A stretch of 64,000 nucleotides of DNA. Source: Psococerastis gibbosa. Lineage: Eukaryota; Arthropoda; Insecta; Psocodea; Psocidae. Of this stretch, positions 53,035 to 63,440 are shown one piece after another (position 1 is the first letter of the stretch; each line of letters opens with the position of its first letter). The stretch covers positions 16,584,204 through 16,648,203 of the forward strand of contig OZ020492.1 in assembly GCA_963971405.1 (NCBI GenBank), read 5' to 3'. Under the pieces are notes generated by a model. It saw nothing but the letters and a program-made list of their open reading frames with translations. It did not search any database and was not told where the DNA came from. A program made the position numbers and the translations under genes.

Positions 53035-53590
53035 ATTGGGGTTTCTAACACGAATTGTCTGAAATGAGAATTACAGGTGTTGTTTATTGCGGTTGATAAG
53101 TCAGTGCATGTATATAATAGAGATCACATGGATTATAATGTGACAACTAGTTTGACATGTGAAATTTGTTGCTTACGGTTATTGGAAAAAAAAGTCAATC
53201 TACCATTTCTGGCTCAGAAGGTTTTGATCATTATTGTAACGAAAAATAAGTGGACATGGTGGCTTCTAACACGTTGTCTGCCGTGATAGTTATTTTCCAT
53301 TGGGCGATCACGGGGCATTATTAGCGAGATCACATGGACAGCAATTTGGGAAACTAGTGCGTCATTTGAGGTGTGCGGTTATTGTAGAAGAAAGAGGGCT
53401 ATCATTTCCGGCTCAGAAGGTTAATTTCGATATTGAACGCAAATAAGTGGAAATTGCTTCTAACACGTTGTCTGCCGTGATAGTTTCTTTCCACTGGGCG
53501 ATCACGGGGCATTATTATCGATATCACATGGACAGCAATTTGGAAAACTTGTGCGTCATTTGACATCAAGATTCTATGGAGTTCTCTTTG
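53035..53590 (-). repeat. Satellite array, ~195-220-bp monomers
   Basis: TTCTAACACG starts at about 53043, 53264 and 53458 (spacings about 221 and 194). The units share GTTGTCTGCCGTGATAGTT, GGGCGATCACGGGGCATTAT, ATCACATGGACAGCAATTTG, GTGCGTCATTTGA and GGCTCAGAAGGTT. This is the complete monomer of the family; the 11.3-kb units look like internally shortened relatives in opposite orientation. Confidence 0.85.
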
Positions 53591-54473
53591 CGCAGGTACC
53601 GGAAGAGAATTGTCCGTTTCCCTTAACGCGATTCCATTTGCAATGAGACGTACTTGACTTTAACTTGTTGTAAGAAGTGGGTCAGTAATTAGGGCGCGTG
53701 CAGTACAGTTCAAAGTGAGAAGTACTTTTGTTTTGTTTTTGAGTTTTTGGCTGTTTTATCCAAGTTCATCTATTGCCAGTGTTTTAAGATTATGGGAATT
53801 TACCCAATTTTAAATCCCCGCAATGTTTTTTTCTACACTTGTGACCTTATTTTTGGCTGTTTTAGTCAAAATATAGTTTTCACTTGCCTGGTTTTGCCTC
53901 TGCGCGTGTTGCCATAAAATCTGTCAGAATCCACTGAAATGTTGTGATAATTATTTATATTGTTTCTGGCCTGACAACAACAAAAACGCTACAACGTTGG
54001 CAAGTCCACTCAAGTTAATACAACTATCAACTTACGAAAAACTGAAGAAAAATATATATCAATTTACCAAAACTATCGACCAGACATAAATTGGATCTAG
54101 CCACTATCGAGCTACTGATAAGGTTGTTGCTTTGGTTTGACATGGAACTAGTGAAGTATCGAAGCAACATATATACAGAGGCTAGTACTAACAAGCAATC
54201 AACCCCATGGCAACCCAGTGCTTGTATCATCAGCAAGAACTAAACTGCTGCATATACTTGTGTTGTGGTTTGAAGCCATCTTTTTATTGTAACATCGCGC
54301 ATTTTTACAAATTCTGTAATTTTGAAAATTTATTGGCAACTTAATAAAGAACGTTCACGAGAACAACAGGCCGAATTGGACTATTGTATGTTTCCGGGGA
54401 GTCTTCATACCATCAAATTTCAAACAGGAAAAAGAATCATGTTGAATCTTTGCTACCTCGGAACCGGTCCATC
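53591..54473. other. 5' flank of the plus-strand SGNH-like frame
   Basis: No repeat recognised, no clear promoter. A competing frame at 54322-54504 overlaps the start but has no features. Confidence 0.4.
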
Positions 54474-55349
54474 ATGGAAATGTTTTCGGCGTTTGAAAAA
54501 CTAGAAGAGGAAATCAATACACTGCATCTGGAGAACCAACGTCTCAAGAGTGAGCTAAGCGTCCTAGATGCCCAAAGAGCAACCAACGCAGAGCTCGAGA
54601 AGGAAAACAAGAATCTCCATACAAACGTAACATATTACATGGATAGTTTATTACATAAGGAAGCCCATCTGGAACAAGCCGCTAGAACGGTCGGTGTCTT
54701 ACAAGAAGAAATTAAAAACTTACATGTCTATGATCACCAACGTCGCCCCCAAGAGAGCAATGAAAGAACTAAGATGGAAAAGGAGCGATCCCCAAAACCC
54801 GAACGTGGGGAGATAAAATCATTCACGGAAACTCCCATCAGCGACGAGTACCCAAAAGTCTTGATATTGACAGATAGCTTTGGCAAAAATATTTCCTATT
54901 TCTTCACTTCTCTGCGAGTCACTCACTCAGTTCAAGTTATTGTTAAGTCAAATGCTACTTTTGCACAAGTGGTTAGTGGGATAGATGTCTGGTCTAAGGG
55001 TTTTACCATGAACGACCGTATTTTTATTTTAGCAGGCTCAAATGATTTCAAGTGCGACCGGACAATCATTAATTGTGTTACCACTAACCTTACTAACATG
55101 TCTTATACGACAAATATAACTGTAATAGAGGTACCGCAAAGGTTCAACTGTTGTTATTGCAACGAAAATGTTAAGTGGTTTAACCGCTGCCTAATTAACC
55201 ATTTCAGTGGAACAAACGTAAATATAGTTAATATATTTAAATCCTTTTCCAAATCTAATTTCAACCGTTACGGGTACCTTAATTTGAGTGGCAAGGGAAA
55301 GCTTTGTTCAGCTATTCACCAATTAGCCCTTAAAAACAATCGGACCTAG
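54474..55349 (+). CDS. Coiled-coil protein with SGNH/GDSL-hydrolase-like domain
   Basis: Intronless, 291 residues from the first ATG in the frame (MEMFSAFEKLEEEINTLHLE). Residues about 5-90 form a long coiled coil; a Lys/Glu/Pro-rich linker (KMEKERSPKPERGE) follows. From about 127 the domain reads KVLILTDSFGKNIS (nucleophile block, Ser135), RIFILAGSNDFK (block with Asn180), TNITVIEVPQRFN, NVNIVNIFKSF, YLNLSGKGKLC. GDS-like and GSND-like blocks are kept, but the His usually before LN near the end is Tyr/Leu here, so activity is doubtful. The full reading frame without stops suggests a young or selected copy. Either a host gene or a retrotransposon ORF1-type protein. Confidence 0.75.
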   Translation: MEMFSAFEKLEEEINTLHLENQRLKSELSVLDAQRATNAELEKENKNLHTNVTYYMDSLLHKEAHLEQAARTVGVLQEEIKNLHVYDHQRRPQESNERTKMEKERSPKPERGEIKSFTETPISDEYPKVLILTDSFGKNISYFFTSLRVTHSVQVIVKSNATFAQVVSGIDVWSKGFTMNDRIFILAGSNDFKCDRTIINCVTTNLTNMSYTTNITVIEVPQRFNCCYCNENVKWFNRCLINHFSGTNVNIVNIFKSFSKSNFNRYGYLNLSGKGKLCSAIHQLALKNNRT

Positions 55350-55599
55350 TGGCACCTCCAAAACCAAAATCTACCCTTCCAAACTCTCGCCCTTTGATAC
55401 TATATTAGTCGTCAAACCTCAACATTATTAATTGAGATTAAACATAATGGACCATAAAAATGAAGTGAAATACCTGGTAGCACCATCCAACCAATGAAAA
55501 ACAATAAGTCATTTTCGATGTTTCACTAGATACAATGAAAATAAAAAATTTCCAATATTGATAACAATACATGATATTGCAGTACGTATTATATGGTAT
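55350..55599. other. 3' flank, nothing recognised
   Basis: AT-rich; no gene or repeat seen. Confidence 0.4.
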
Positions 55600-55785
55600 A
55601 TATAACACTAACTCTAAATTAACTTTGGTTGAAGATGTAACCTCCTCGTTATAACCGAAAATTAGAGGAAATAAAAAAAACTGGGCTTAGCGGGATTCGA
55701 ACCCACGATCTACGCTTGTGGTCCAGCGGTTAAGACGACGCCCCGGTTAGGCGTAGATCTTGAGTTCAAATTCCGCCATGCCCAG
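55600..55785. mobile_element. SINE family B with palindromic tRNA-like part
   Basis: The body AACTTTGGTTGAAGATGTAA CCTCCTCGTTATAACCGAAA leads to CTGGGCTTAGCGGGATTCGA ACCCACGATCTACGC (minus-strand tRNA 3' half). Then come TGGTCCAGCGGTTAAGACG (A box), GCGTAGATCTTGAGTTCAAA TTCCGCCATGCCCAG (plus-strand tRNA 3' half). The 35-bp halves are inverted copies. A related minus copy lies at 58965. Confidence 0.65.
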
Positions 55786-55869
55786 TTTTTCTACATCCTC
55801 TAATTTTTTGTAAATTGTGAGCAGTGCAGTGGAGTCCGGGACGATAGATACAATCTAAGAAGTCTGCGA

Positions 55870-55920
55870 TATTTCACTGAAGATGTCGACCGCAGATGTT
55901 GACGAAACGTATGGAAGTAC
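55870..55920 (+). other. Hammerhead-like/Penelope-type hairpin
   Basis: CACTGAAGATGTCGACCGCA GATGTTGACGAAACG: GTCGAC and GTTGAC can pair (one G-U), followed by GAAACG. This parallels CTGATGAT(GGAT..ATCC)GAAAC at 6331. The conserved CUGANGA is CTGAAGA here. Confidence 0.35.
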
Positions 55921-56029
55921 GCTTTCAGAACAATCCCGGGCTCTACAGCTTCGTCACAACCGCCGTGAAAGCCTTTTAGAGCAAACAATTGCTGAACTTA
56001 GGCCTGATGAGGTCTGTTTAACTGAATTA

Positions 56030-56470
56030 GCACTAAAGAAAGGTGAAATATAAATCATTTCGGGCACGGCTCTATGAGGATCTAGTCTTGGGGGCTGGCT
56101 GGGGATGCTCTCTCTTGACCACTGTCCGATTTGGGGTGATATGGTCAGCAGTATGCCCGACAGCCACGTTTTTCCCCGCCGCTCCGCTGGAGGCAAGGGA
56201 CCCATTAAGGGCGGACTCAGCCGAGGCAGAAATTTATTCCATATATGTCGAGTCAAGTTCAAACACTAAGACTTGACGCAAGTATTGAGTATTGAGAGTT
56301 CTTGTCACCCTGAACGGGGGGGGGGGGGGGGTACTCTAGCAACTCTGTAACAAGGTAGCTCTAGCAACTCTGTAACAAGGTAGACAAAGAAGATGTCAAG
56401 TCGTCCAGCCTTCCTTTTGCTGTCTAGTTCTCTACCAACTATGCACTGACATGGTACCCAGGGTCAGGCA
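56030..56470 (+). repeat. Dispersed repeat shared with 17335-17570; local 26-bp duplication
   Basis: CTCTTGACCACTGTCCGATT, GTCAGCAGTATGCCCGACAG, CCACGTTTTTCCCC and GTCTAGTTCTCTACC parallel the 17-kb region. Within it, CTCTAGCAACTCTGTAACAA GGTAG occurs twice in tandem (56333-56384) after an 18-base poly-G run. Confidence 0.45.
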
Positions 56471-56509
56471 GACAGACTTAGTGAATCAATAATTAATAAT
56501 TCGGCCTTG

Positions 56510-56620
56510 GGTAGCTTGGTGGTAGCGTGCTTGTGCGAGTCTCTACACACCTTGTAATCGGTGTTTGCCTATTAAGCAAGGGGTTGTAAGCATCCAAATC
56601 CCCGCCCCCTAATAAATAAG
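56510..56620 (+). mobile_element. tRNA-like SINE family C, 5' part
   Basis: GGGTAGCTTGGTGGTAGCGT, GCTTGTGCGAGTCTCTACAC, CTTGTAATCGGTG; the downstream part differs from other copies. Confidence 0.5.
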
Positions 56621-56779
56621 TAAACAAAAATTAAAAAACCGTATAATTATTCCAACAATACATAATTTGAGACAAATATACATTATACATTGGTCGCGGA
56701 ACTATGGTATTTTACTTCTTCCTCCGTCATCCTCTTGAATGGGGTCCATACACACATTATTATTATTATTATTATTTTT

Positions 56780-57659
56780 GCTTTCCAATTTATACGTAGT
56801 GTAAGGAAAGCTTTGTGATGGCCGAAATTTTTGATTTCGAGATTTCAACGGATTTACACGGTTTCAGGTCCCAGGAACCCAAAAAAGTGGTTTTTACGAA
56901 ATGTCTGTCTGTCGCTCTGTATGTCTGTCTGTATGTATGTCTGTCTGTCTGTCTGTTCATCTATTTCCGGGCAAACTACTCGGTAGATTTGGGTGAAATT
57001 TGGCATGTAGGTTCACAAAAATCATACCTCCGGAACATTTTTTTATTTTGGGCCAACTCAATTTGGGGGGGTTTTATTCTCAAAAAACTCCAAAAAAAAC
57101 GTCTAAAAAATTTATTTCTCAAAAACGGCTCCAACGATTTCTTTTAAATTCTCGTATATTGTAGTCGTTATTAATGTTGACAAAATGCGGGGGGTCGCTT
57201 GCCCCTTGATAGTTTGCTTCTGGGGGTAAAAAAATAAAAATAACTAAATTTTAATGAAAAAATGACTAAAAAATGCGAAACCTTTCTATCGATGATTTCT
57301 ACCTTCAAGCATGTTTTAGGTGTTAAATTGAGTAACGAAACCGGATAGGTTGCTTTCCCAAAAAATATTTGGTTTTGCCCAAAAAATTATTTTTTGAAAA
57401 AAATGATAGAAAATTCGCGCTCAAATGCATTGCATGCCCTGCCATTATTGCTGTGTGGTAATTAATGTGTTTGTTTGACCTATCGAGAATTTACCTCACT
57501 TCCAGTGACGTCAGGTGGACAACCGCCCCCCCCCCCCCCCCCCCGAGATATCGGAAATTTAACCATAGGAAAAATATTTGCCATAAAATTACTAATTTTC
57601 TCTATCTAATAATTTTGATAAATTGGAAAGCATGTTCGAGTGAACTCGGACCGGTTCTT
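56780..57659 (+). mobile_element. ~860-bp non-coding family, near-complete copy 5
   Basis: GCTTTCCAATTTATACGTAG to CTCGGACCGGTTCTT. Inserted next to (ATT)n. Contains the TGTC/TATG microsatellite and an approximately 20-base C tract. Confidence 0.85.
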
Positions 57660-57785
57660 AATTACTTTTTATGGACCCAGGCCTACTTATAGTAGCCCAT
57701 AGGTCCCTTGTCCAATGCCATTGACAAACTGGTATACGTTCTTCATGTCAACCTACACTGGCTACAAGCGATGTAGGGCTGCTCT
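57660..57785 (+). repeat. Repeat family R1, partial copy
   Basis: TTTTTATGGACCCAGGCCTA, CCCTTGTCCAATGCCATTGA, CAAACTGGTATACGTTC and GGCTACAAGCGAT; the central segment present in other copies is missing. Confidence 0.6.
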
Positions 57786-57904
57786 TGTAGCCCTATTTTC
57801 TGGCATTCGTTCCACGTAGGCACCTGATGCGGGCTCTCTTGATTTCGGCTACTATCGGAGGTGCTCGGTATTTCGCGTGAAAGCAGTCCCAAGTTATTTT
57901 TTTT

Positions 57905-58005
57905 TCAAAAAAAAGGTTAATCGCTTACAAACAATTCAATGAATGTATCCAATTGACCTCTTCAGTCGCCTCACTAAGTTACCACCTGGCCATCGAAGTG
58001 CCGTG
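57905..58005 (-). mobile_element. tRNA-like SINE family C, partial minus copy
   Basis: GGTTAATCGCTTACAAACAA, TTCAATGAATGTATCCAATT, GACCTCTTCAGTCGCCTCAC and ACCACCTGGCCATCGAAG. Confidence 0.6.
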
Positions 58006-58330
58006 GTCCACCAGTGTTCCTCGCGAAAAATTTCTAAGAGTGGTAAAAAATTAGATAGATAGGTAGATTTAACCCATGGGATTTTGAGGGGTTCTCAATC
58101 CATCAGAATGTGAATACTTTAAATTGTAAAATAATCTAAAAAGGGTTATTTCTAGCATTTGTTGTTATTGTCAAGTTCCAGAATAAATAAATTTCTTTCG
58201 TAATGATTTCTTTCTTCATTTGTAAGATAGACCATTCCAGAATGACGTCACTTCAGGTTCACTCTAATTGGCTGGATATCAATAGGCGCCATTGGCGGCC
58301 ATTATTCCATGTGTTTCCATGTGTTAGTTG

Positions 58331-58480
58331 ACTTACATACATACTGTAGATATTGTAAGCCTTCGAACATAGAATAACCGTATCCGTATCCCTATTAATA
58401 ATTGAGATACGGTAATGGTCTTACGGATACGGTTATTCTCTGTTCGGTGGCTTACTATTTCTAAAGTATGTATGTACGTA
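58331..58480. mobile_element. 150-bp foldback MITE
   Basis: ACTTACATACATACTGTAGA, TATTGTAAGCC and ATAGAATAACCGTATCCGTA have inverted partners TACGGATACGGTTATTCTCT, GGCTTACTATTTCTA and AAGTATGTATGTACGT. Arms about 65 bp. No target duplication identified. Confidence 0.65.
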
Positions 58481-58964
58481 TCAATTACTTATTCCGTAAG
58501 CCTTTTGTTACTTTTCAAGGCAAACCTAGTGCATTAGAGGATTATACTAATCCAGATTGGAAGCCATAAAACAATTGGGATATGAGACGATAGGACGGTA
58601 GGATCTTTACAAGCAAAACCGTTTAAAGGCCTGGCTTGAAATTCCTTCGCAGTGTAAAAGCTGCAGCCGTGAATTATGTATGTATAGGTATCAAGGGCCA
58701 TTACTTTCGGCCACTCTCCTGGTTTTCCGTCCCATTTCATGGGATCAAAGCCGATAATCTCAATCAAATCGGGTTCTGGATAAGATAATAATAATAATAA
58801 TATAATAAGAGTATTAGTATGGGTGCTGCAATACTGCTGGAGTTACGTGTCAAAGCAGTGGAAACTGGAATGATAGGCCGTCGTCTTCCTGAAAGCGATT
58901 TCGTTAACATGTGCGGTCGATAACTTCAGTGTATAATATATTGTATTGTACTATCTCGGAGACA
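58481..58964. other. Intergenic, nothing recognised
   Basis: Short AAT-like run near 58788; otherwise no features. Confidence 0.45.
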
Positions 58965-59120
58965 CAGCACGGCTATAGTCCCGGATTCCATTTGTTCGTC
59001 AAATAGATAGAATATTTCGGAAAACCGAAATTGGAGGATACAGAAAAATTTGGATGGACTTGGCGGGAATCGAACCCACGGGCTATATCTTGCCGGGGCT
59101 TTAATTTCGGTTCTAATGAG
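58965..59120 (-). mobile_element. SINE family B, minus-like copy
   Basis: CTTGGCGGGAATCGAACCCA CGGGC (reverse B box) with GGTTCTAATGAGGAGGTTGC CTC, the reverse complement of the 55620 body. Confidence 0.5.
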
Positions 59121-59349
59121 GAGGTTGCCTCGTCAACGTGAGCTAGTTAATGTCATTATTATATACCATGAAATTCTACAAGATGTATAATAGTTCCATG
59201 GTACCTATCCAATATAAGTTTCAATTTCGGCTGCTTCAATTTTAACTATCCTAAAGCACTGGATTGTTGGACGTCCATGCACCAGAGAAGGTAGAACTTT
59301 CGAAGAGGGTTATCAAATTGAATAACCGATAACGCACTGCCACGCGTAC

Positions 59350-61310
59350 TATTCTCCCAGTTTCGATTTGTTTGAACCTAGAGGAATATCGTAGAGAACA
59401 AACATTACAAAATGCCATCGGAAGATAACAAAATAATCACTAGGTATATTGAAAAATTCAATGAAATTAGCAGATCCTAGGTCTTGCAGTGCTGTGGTTC
59501 GAAGCCGTTTTTTGATGACACACCAGAGCAATAAGCACTTTTGACGTATATCATCAAATTGAATAACAGATGGATGACACATGCCAAAAGTACTCACTGC
59601 AACTTGTGTAATGTACTAATGTTCTCAGCTTTTCAACTAGTGTTCTCTGATGATCACTGAAGTCACGTTCAACTGTTTCAAGCTATTCGTACAACAACTC
59701 TTATTACTGAAACAGATTTCAGACACAAAAAGAATATAGCAACACTGTTCCACAAACTGTCGGCGACAGTCCAGCAGATAGAACCGACAGTACTGTTTTG
59801 ATAGCATTGACTTGCTTAGGTCTACAGTATTTTCTTTAACACATTACGTTGACCATAAAAGAATCACACATCAACTGCTTATACATTTCTCAGTCAGAAA
59901 ATTCCGAAATTCTCAGCCAGTCAGAAAATACAAAAATACTCACTGCTTTGATGCTTTTGAGAACCCAAAATTATCAGCTACTTTTCGTTGTTCCGGTTAA
60001 ATATCGGTGGTCGCCCTGATTTCTGGCATACTTAATTATGCCGAAAAATCTCTTATTTGCCAATACCTCATTAGGCCTTATCGAAGTCACTGGCTGTGGT
60101 TGGAATTCATTATCAGTCGATGCACCAGAGCAGTTAGCACCTTTGGAGAATGTTAACAAATTGTATAACAGATAACGAACCCTAAAAATGCTCTGCCATG
60201 AGTATTATGCACTAAGCTTTTCATTATCCTGTCCTAGGACAATCGCTGAAGCTGTGTTCAACTGTTTCAAGCCACTCGTAGTATGACTCTAATTACTAGA
60301 ATAGATTAAGGATACGGAAAGAATTTAAGCGTAATATAACGGAACACCCACTGCTTTGATCAGTATATAAACCCAAAGTAAGAAGCAGATCCCACTTGCT
60401 GTAGTGCAGTGATTCGAAGCCGTTATTCGATGAAACACTAGAGCAGTGGGCACTTTTGGAGTGAAAGATCATAAAGAGAAACAGATAACCCGCCCCAAAA
60501 ATGCTCACTGCCATGAGTATTACGCACAAAGCTTTCCATAATGCTCTCCTTGGACGATCTCTGAACTCGTGTTCAACTGCTCCAAGCCAGTCGTAGTACC
60601 AAATACACACTTCTTTGATCAGTATGAAAACCCGAAGCAATAAGCAGATCTCAGTTAAGTGCTGTGGTTCGAAGCAGTTATTCGATGATACACCAGGGCA
60701 ATGAGCACTTTTGACGTGGACCATCAAATTGAACAACAGATGACACATGCCAAAAATGCTCACTGTCACGTGTACTATGTTATCAGATTTGATTTGTTTC
60801 CACCTAAAGGAGAAGCGTACAGTTAAGGTGTTAGAATGCACAGTCGGAATATTACAATATAAACACTACAACACTGTTTTCATCAGTATGAAAACCCATA
60901 GTAATTAGCAAATCCCAGTTGTTATAATACTGTGGTTCAAAGCCGTTATTCGATGAAACACCAGAGCAGTGGGCACTTTTGGAGTGAAAGATAATATAGA
61001 GTAACAGATAAACCACACCAAAAATGCTTACTGCCATGAGTATTACGCACTAAGCTTTTCATAATGCTCTCCTTAGACGATCTCTGAACTCGTGTTCAAC
61101 TGGTCCAAGCCAGTCGTAGTACGAAATACACACTACACAATGAAAACCCGAACCAATAAGCAGATCCCAGTTAAGTGCTGTGGTTCGAAGCAGTTATTCG
61201 ATGATACACCAGGGCAATGAGCACTTTTGACGTGGACCATCAAATTGAATAACAGATGACACATGCCAAAAATGCTCACTGCCACATGTATAATGTTAAT
61301 GTACCAGTTT
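59350..61310 (-). repeat. Tandem repeat with dimeric higher-order structure
   Basis: The phrase TTCGAAGC(C/A)GTTATTCGATGA and ACACCAG(A/G)GCA(G/A)TG(G/A)GCAC recurs at about 59509, 60093 (diverged), 60412, 60665, 60933 and 61182. The last four alternate between two types: A with AGAGCAGTGGGCACTTTTGG, B with AGGGCAATGAGCACTTTTGA. This gives a dimer of about 520 bp (spacings 253, 268, 249). Minus-strand frames share SAHC(P/S)GVSSNN phrases, but the spacings are not multiples of three and stops interrupt, so this reflects the DNA repeat. Confidence 0.8.
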
Positions 61311-61334
61311 TTCATAGTAGTGTTAGTGTATAAA

Positions 61335-61409
61335 TCATCGATAAGAAGGTTCCGCGGAAAAATAAATTTTTTATTCATTTTTCATAAAAAGTGTTTTTCA
61401 TAAAAGAGT

Positions 61410-61456
<47 letters not shown>

Positions 61457-61848
61457 CCAGAAGAAAACTATCAAGTGCCAAGCGACCCACCGCATTTTGT
61501 TAACTTTAATAACGACTACAATATATTATGTGAATTTAAAAGAAATCGTTTGAGCCGTTTTTTAGAAATAATTTTTTTAGAAGTTTTTAGACGTTTTTTA
61601 ATAATAAAACCCCCCCAAAATTGATTTAGCCCAAAATACAAAACGGTATGATTTTTGTGAACCTACATGCCAAATTTCATCAAAATCAACCGAGTAGTTG
61701 GCCGGAAATCGATGAAAAAACAGAGCGACAGACAGACAGACATTTCGTAAAATACACCTATTTGGGTTTCTGGTACCTCAAAACGTGTCAATCCGTTGAA
61801 ATCTCGGAATCTAAAATTTGGACCATCACAACGCATAAATTGGAAAGC
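61335..61848 (-). mobile_element. ~860-bp family, partial copy with long T run
   Basis: CATCGATAAGAAGGTTCCGC, a T run of more than 40 bases, CCCCCAGAAGAAAACTATCA, ACATGCCAAATTTCATCAAA, (GACA)n and CTCAAAACGTGTCAATCC, ending TAAATTGGAAAGC. Confidence 0.75.
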
Positions 61849-61942
61849 AAAAAGTGATCCTTAATAATCATCCAACACTTTTCCTATCAATGAATACTGT
61901 TGAATGCACCGTTCTTAGTTTTTCTTTTCTATTTGTTTTCAG

Positions 61943-62110
61943 GATGATTGACCCTAGTTCATCCGAGGACGAAGGGGATGACGACCAGCAGGGGCACCAC
62001 GAGGCCAGACCTCACTCTGGCCATTCCAAGAAGTCCGGCTACGCCTCTGCAAGTCACCATCCTCAGGAGTCCTCACTTGATATCCCCTCCTCTTCTTCCA
62101 ACAACCAAAG
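61943..62110 (+). CDS. Internal coding exon of an unidentified gene
   Basis: The acceptor TTTTCTATTTGTTTTCAG precedes and the donor AAAG|GTGGGT follows. The 168-bp exon begins and ends in the same phase (one base, 55 codons, two bases), so skipping would keep frame. It encodes MIDPSSSEDEGDDDQQGHHE, then ARPHSGHSKKSGYASASHHP and QESSLDIPSSSSNN: Ser/Asp/Glu/His-rich, predicted disordered. Base composition is clearly GC-richer than the flanks, as in real exons of AT-rich genomes. Neighbouring exons are not recognised in the window and probably lie beyond long introns. Product unknown. Confidence 0.65.
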
Positions 62111-63159
62111 GTGGGTAAGGAAGCATGGAAATGATTAGATTTGGCTATTCCAAGACGATATAAGCAACTTGCAATATTCATTCGGACAGAGAGTATGTTT
62201 TCCCACTCCCAAATTTTGAAGAAAATAAATGATCGGCCATCAGCCCTAATTGTCCTATTCCATCATCTGACGGCCTTGAAAACCTTTGTAATTAAAATAG
62301 TTACATGAGTTGAGAAGTGCTAACACCCTCTCTCCAAGGCCCAGGTCTTGGACAGGATACTGCTCTTCCCCTCATTTTGCCAGCCACAAAATTTGAAGAG
62401 AGTATACGCCGAGAAGCTCTATCCCCCCCCCTCCCCTACCATATACTAGAATGGTTTTTCAACCCAATTAAGGCGCCAAAACGAGGTTTATCTTGGAGAA
62501 AAACATGGTTCCTCCTCTGGAATATCCTATAAGAAGCGCCCAAAGTCTTTACACTCTTCTGTAAATCAGAAGTCCCCACCCATTCTTTCTCTTCAAGTAA
62601 CCAAGGGTGAATATTACGCATAAATTGTATAGTATATTGTATATAGGAATGATTAGCTTGAACAAGACGTTGGGCCGTGACCGTTTTTTTTTTTTTTAAC
62701 TGAAGCAAAATCTGAAATTCCCCCCCTCGACGTCCCTGCTCTCCTGTTCTCATTTCACAAGAAAAACACACTGTCAATGGGTCATGGTTTTGAAATAAGT
62801 CGGTAGTCGGGGATATTCCCCTCCCCTTTTTTTGTCGGAATGATCCTAATTATATGAATATATGGGAGCTAATAGCCTAATTATCTCTTAAATGTAGCCT
62901 AATTATATCGCAATTGTATAGGTCTACTAACGGTTCCGAAATTTTTATGGGGTTAAGAGGATTTTGGTCAAAACATATATATATTTACAGGAATGTTTTT
63001 TGATGATGTTTTGAATTTTGAATTGATACTACTAACACCCCGGGGGTTTGCGAGGCCTGAAGCGAAAAGTTAGTGGCCTAGTTGTAGCCTTGTAGGTCGA
63101 AGGAAAGTTAATAGTATGACAGTTAGAAGATTCACGGTAGCTTATAATCTTCTTCTTCT
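62111..63159. other. Probable intron or intergenic, nothing recognised
   Basis: A 113-aa minus frame (62436-62777) is not recognised. No repeats with partners in this window. Confidence 0.4.
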
Positions 63160-63440
63160 TCAAATCCCTCTTCTATTGAGGAATGGCGATCATCATGACA
63201 ATCGCAGACACGTAGAGGCCGTACTTCGGACTCCCCAAACGTAACCCATGTATGTAGAGTATCGAATGTACTTAGTCATGATGACTGTACTGGGGAATTA
63301 ATTGTAATGCCGTGGTTTCCCGTTGCCTTCTGCATCCTTATACCGTTGACTTATCACGAGTCGGTCAGCGTAACACCTGTGCTTGCACCATTCGTTTGCA
63401 CTACGCATGCTCATCGACTCCAACCACAGAACATCGTATA
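63160..63440 (-). repeat. Possible short retroelement with (GAA)n tail
   Basis: On the minus strand: AACATCGATG-side GTGGTTGGAGTCGATGAGCA, GAAGGCAACGGGAAACCACG, GGGGAGTCCGAAGTACGG and GAAGAAGAAGA at the end. The tail fits the (GAA)n LINE seen at 18385. Only one copy in the window, so family status is unproven. Confidence 0.35.

Noticed and set aside
55720..55785. Genuine tRNA gene
   Set aside because: There is an A box and a B box, but no matching acceptor stem on the 5' side, the halves are palindromic, and SINE body sequence is attached.
62436..62777. 113-aa minus frame
   Set aside because: Crosses a poly-T/poly-K run, has no recognisable domain and no support from splice signals.
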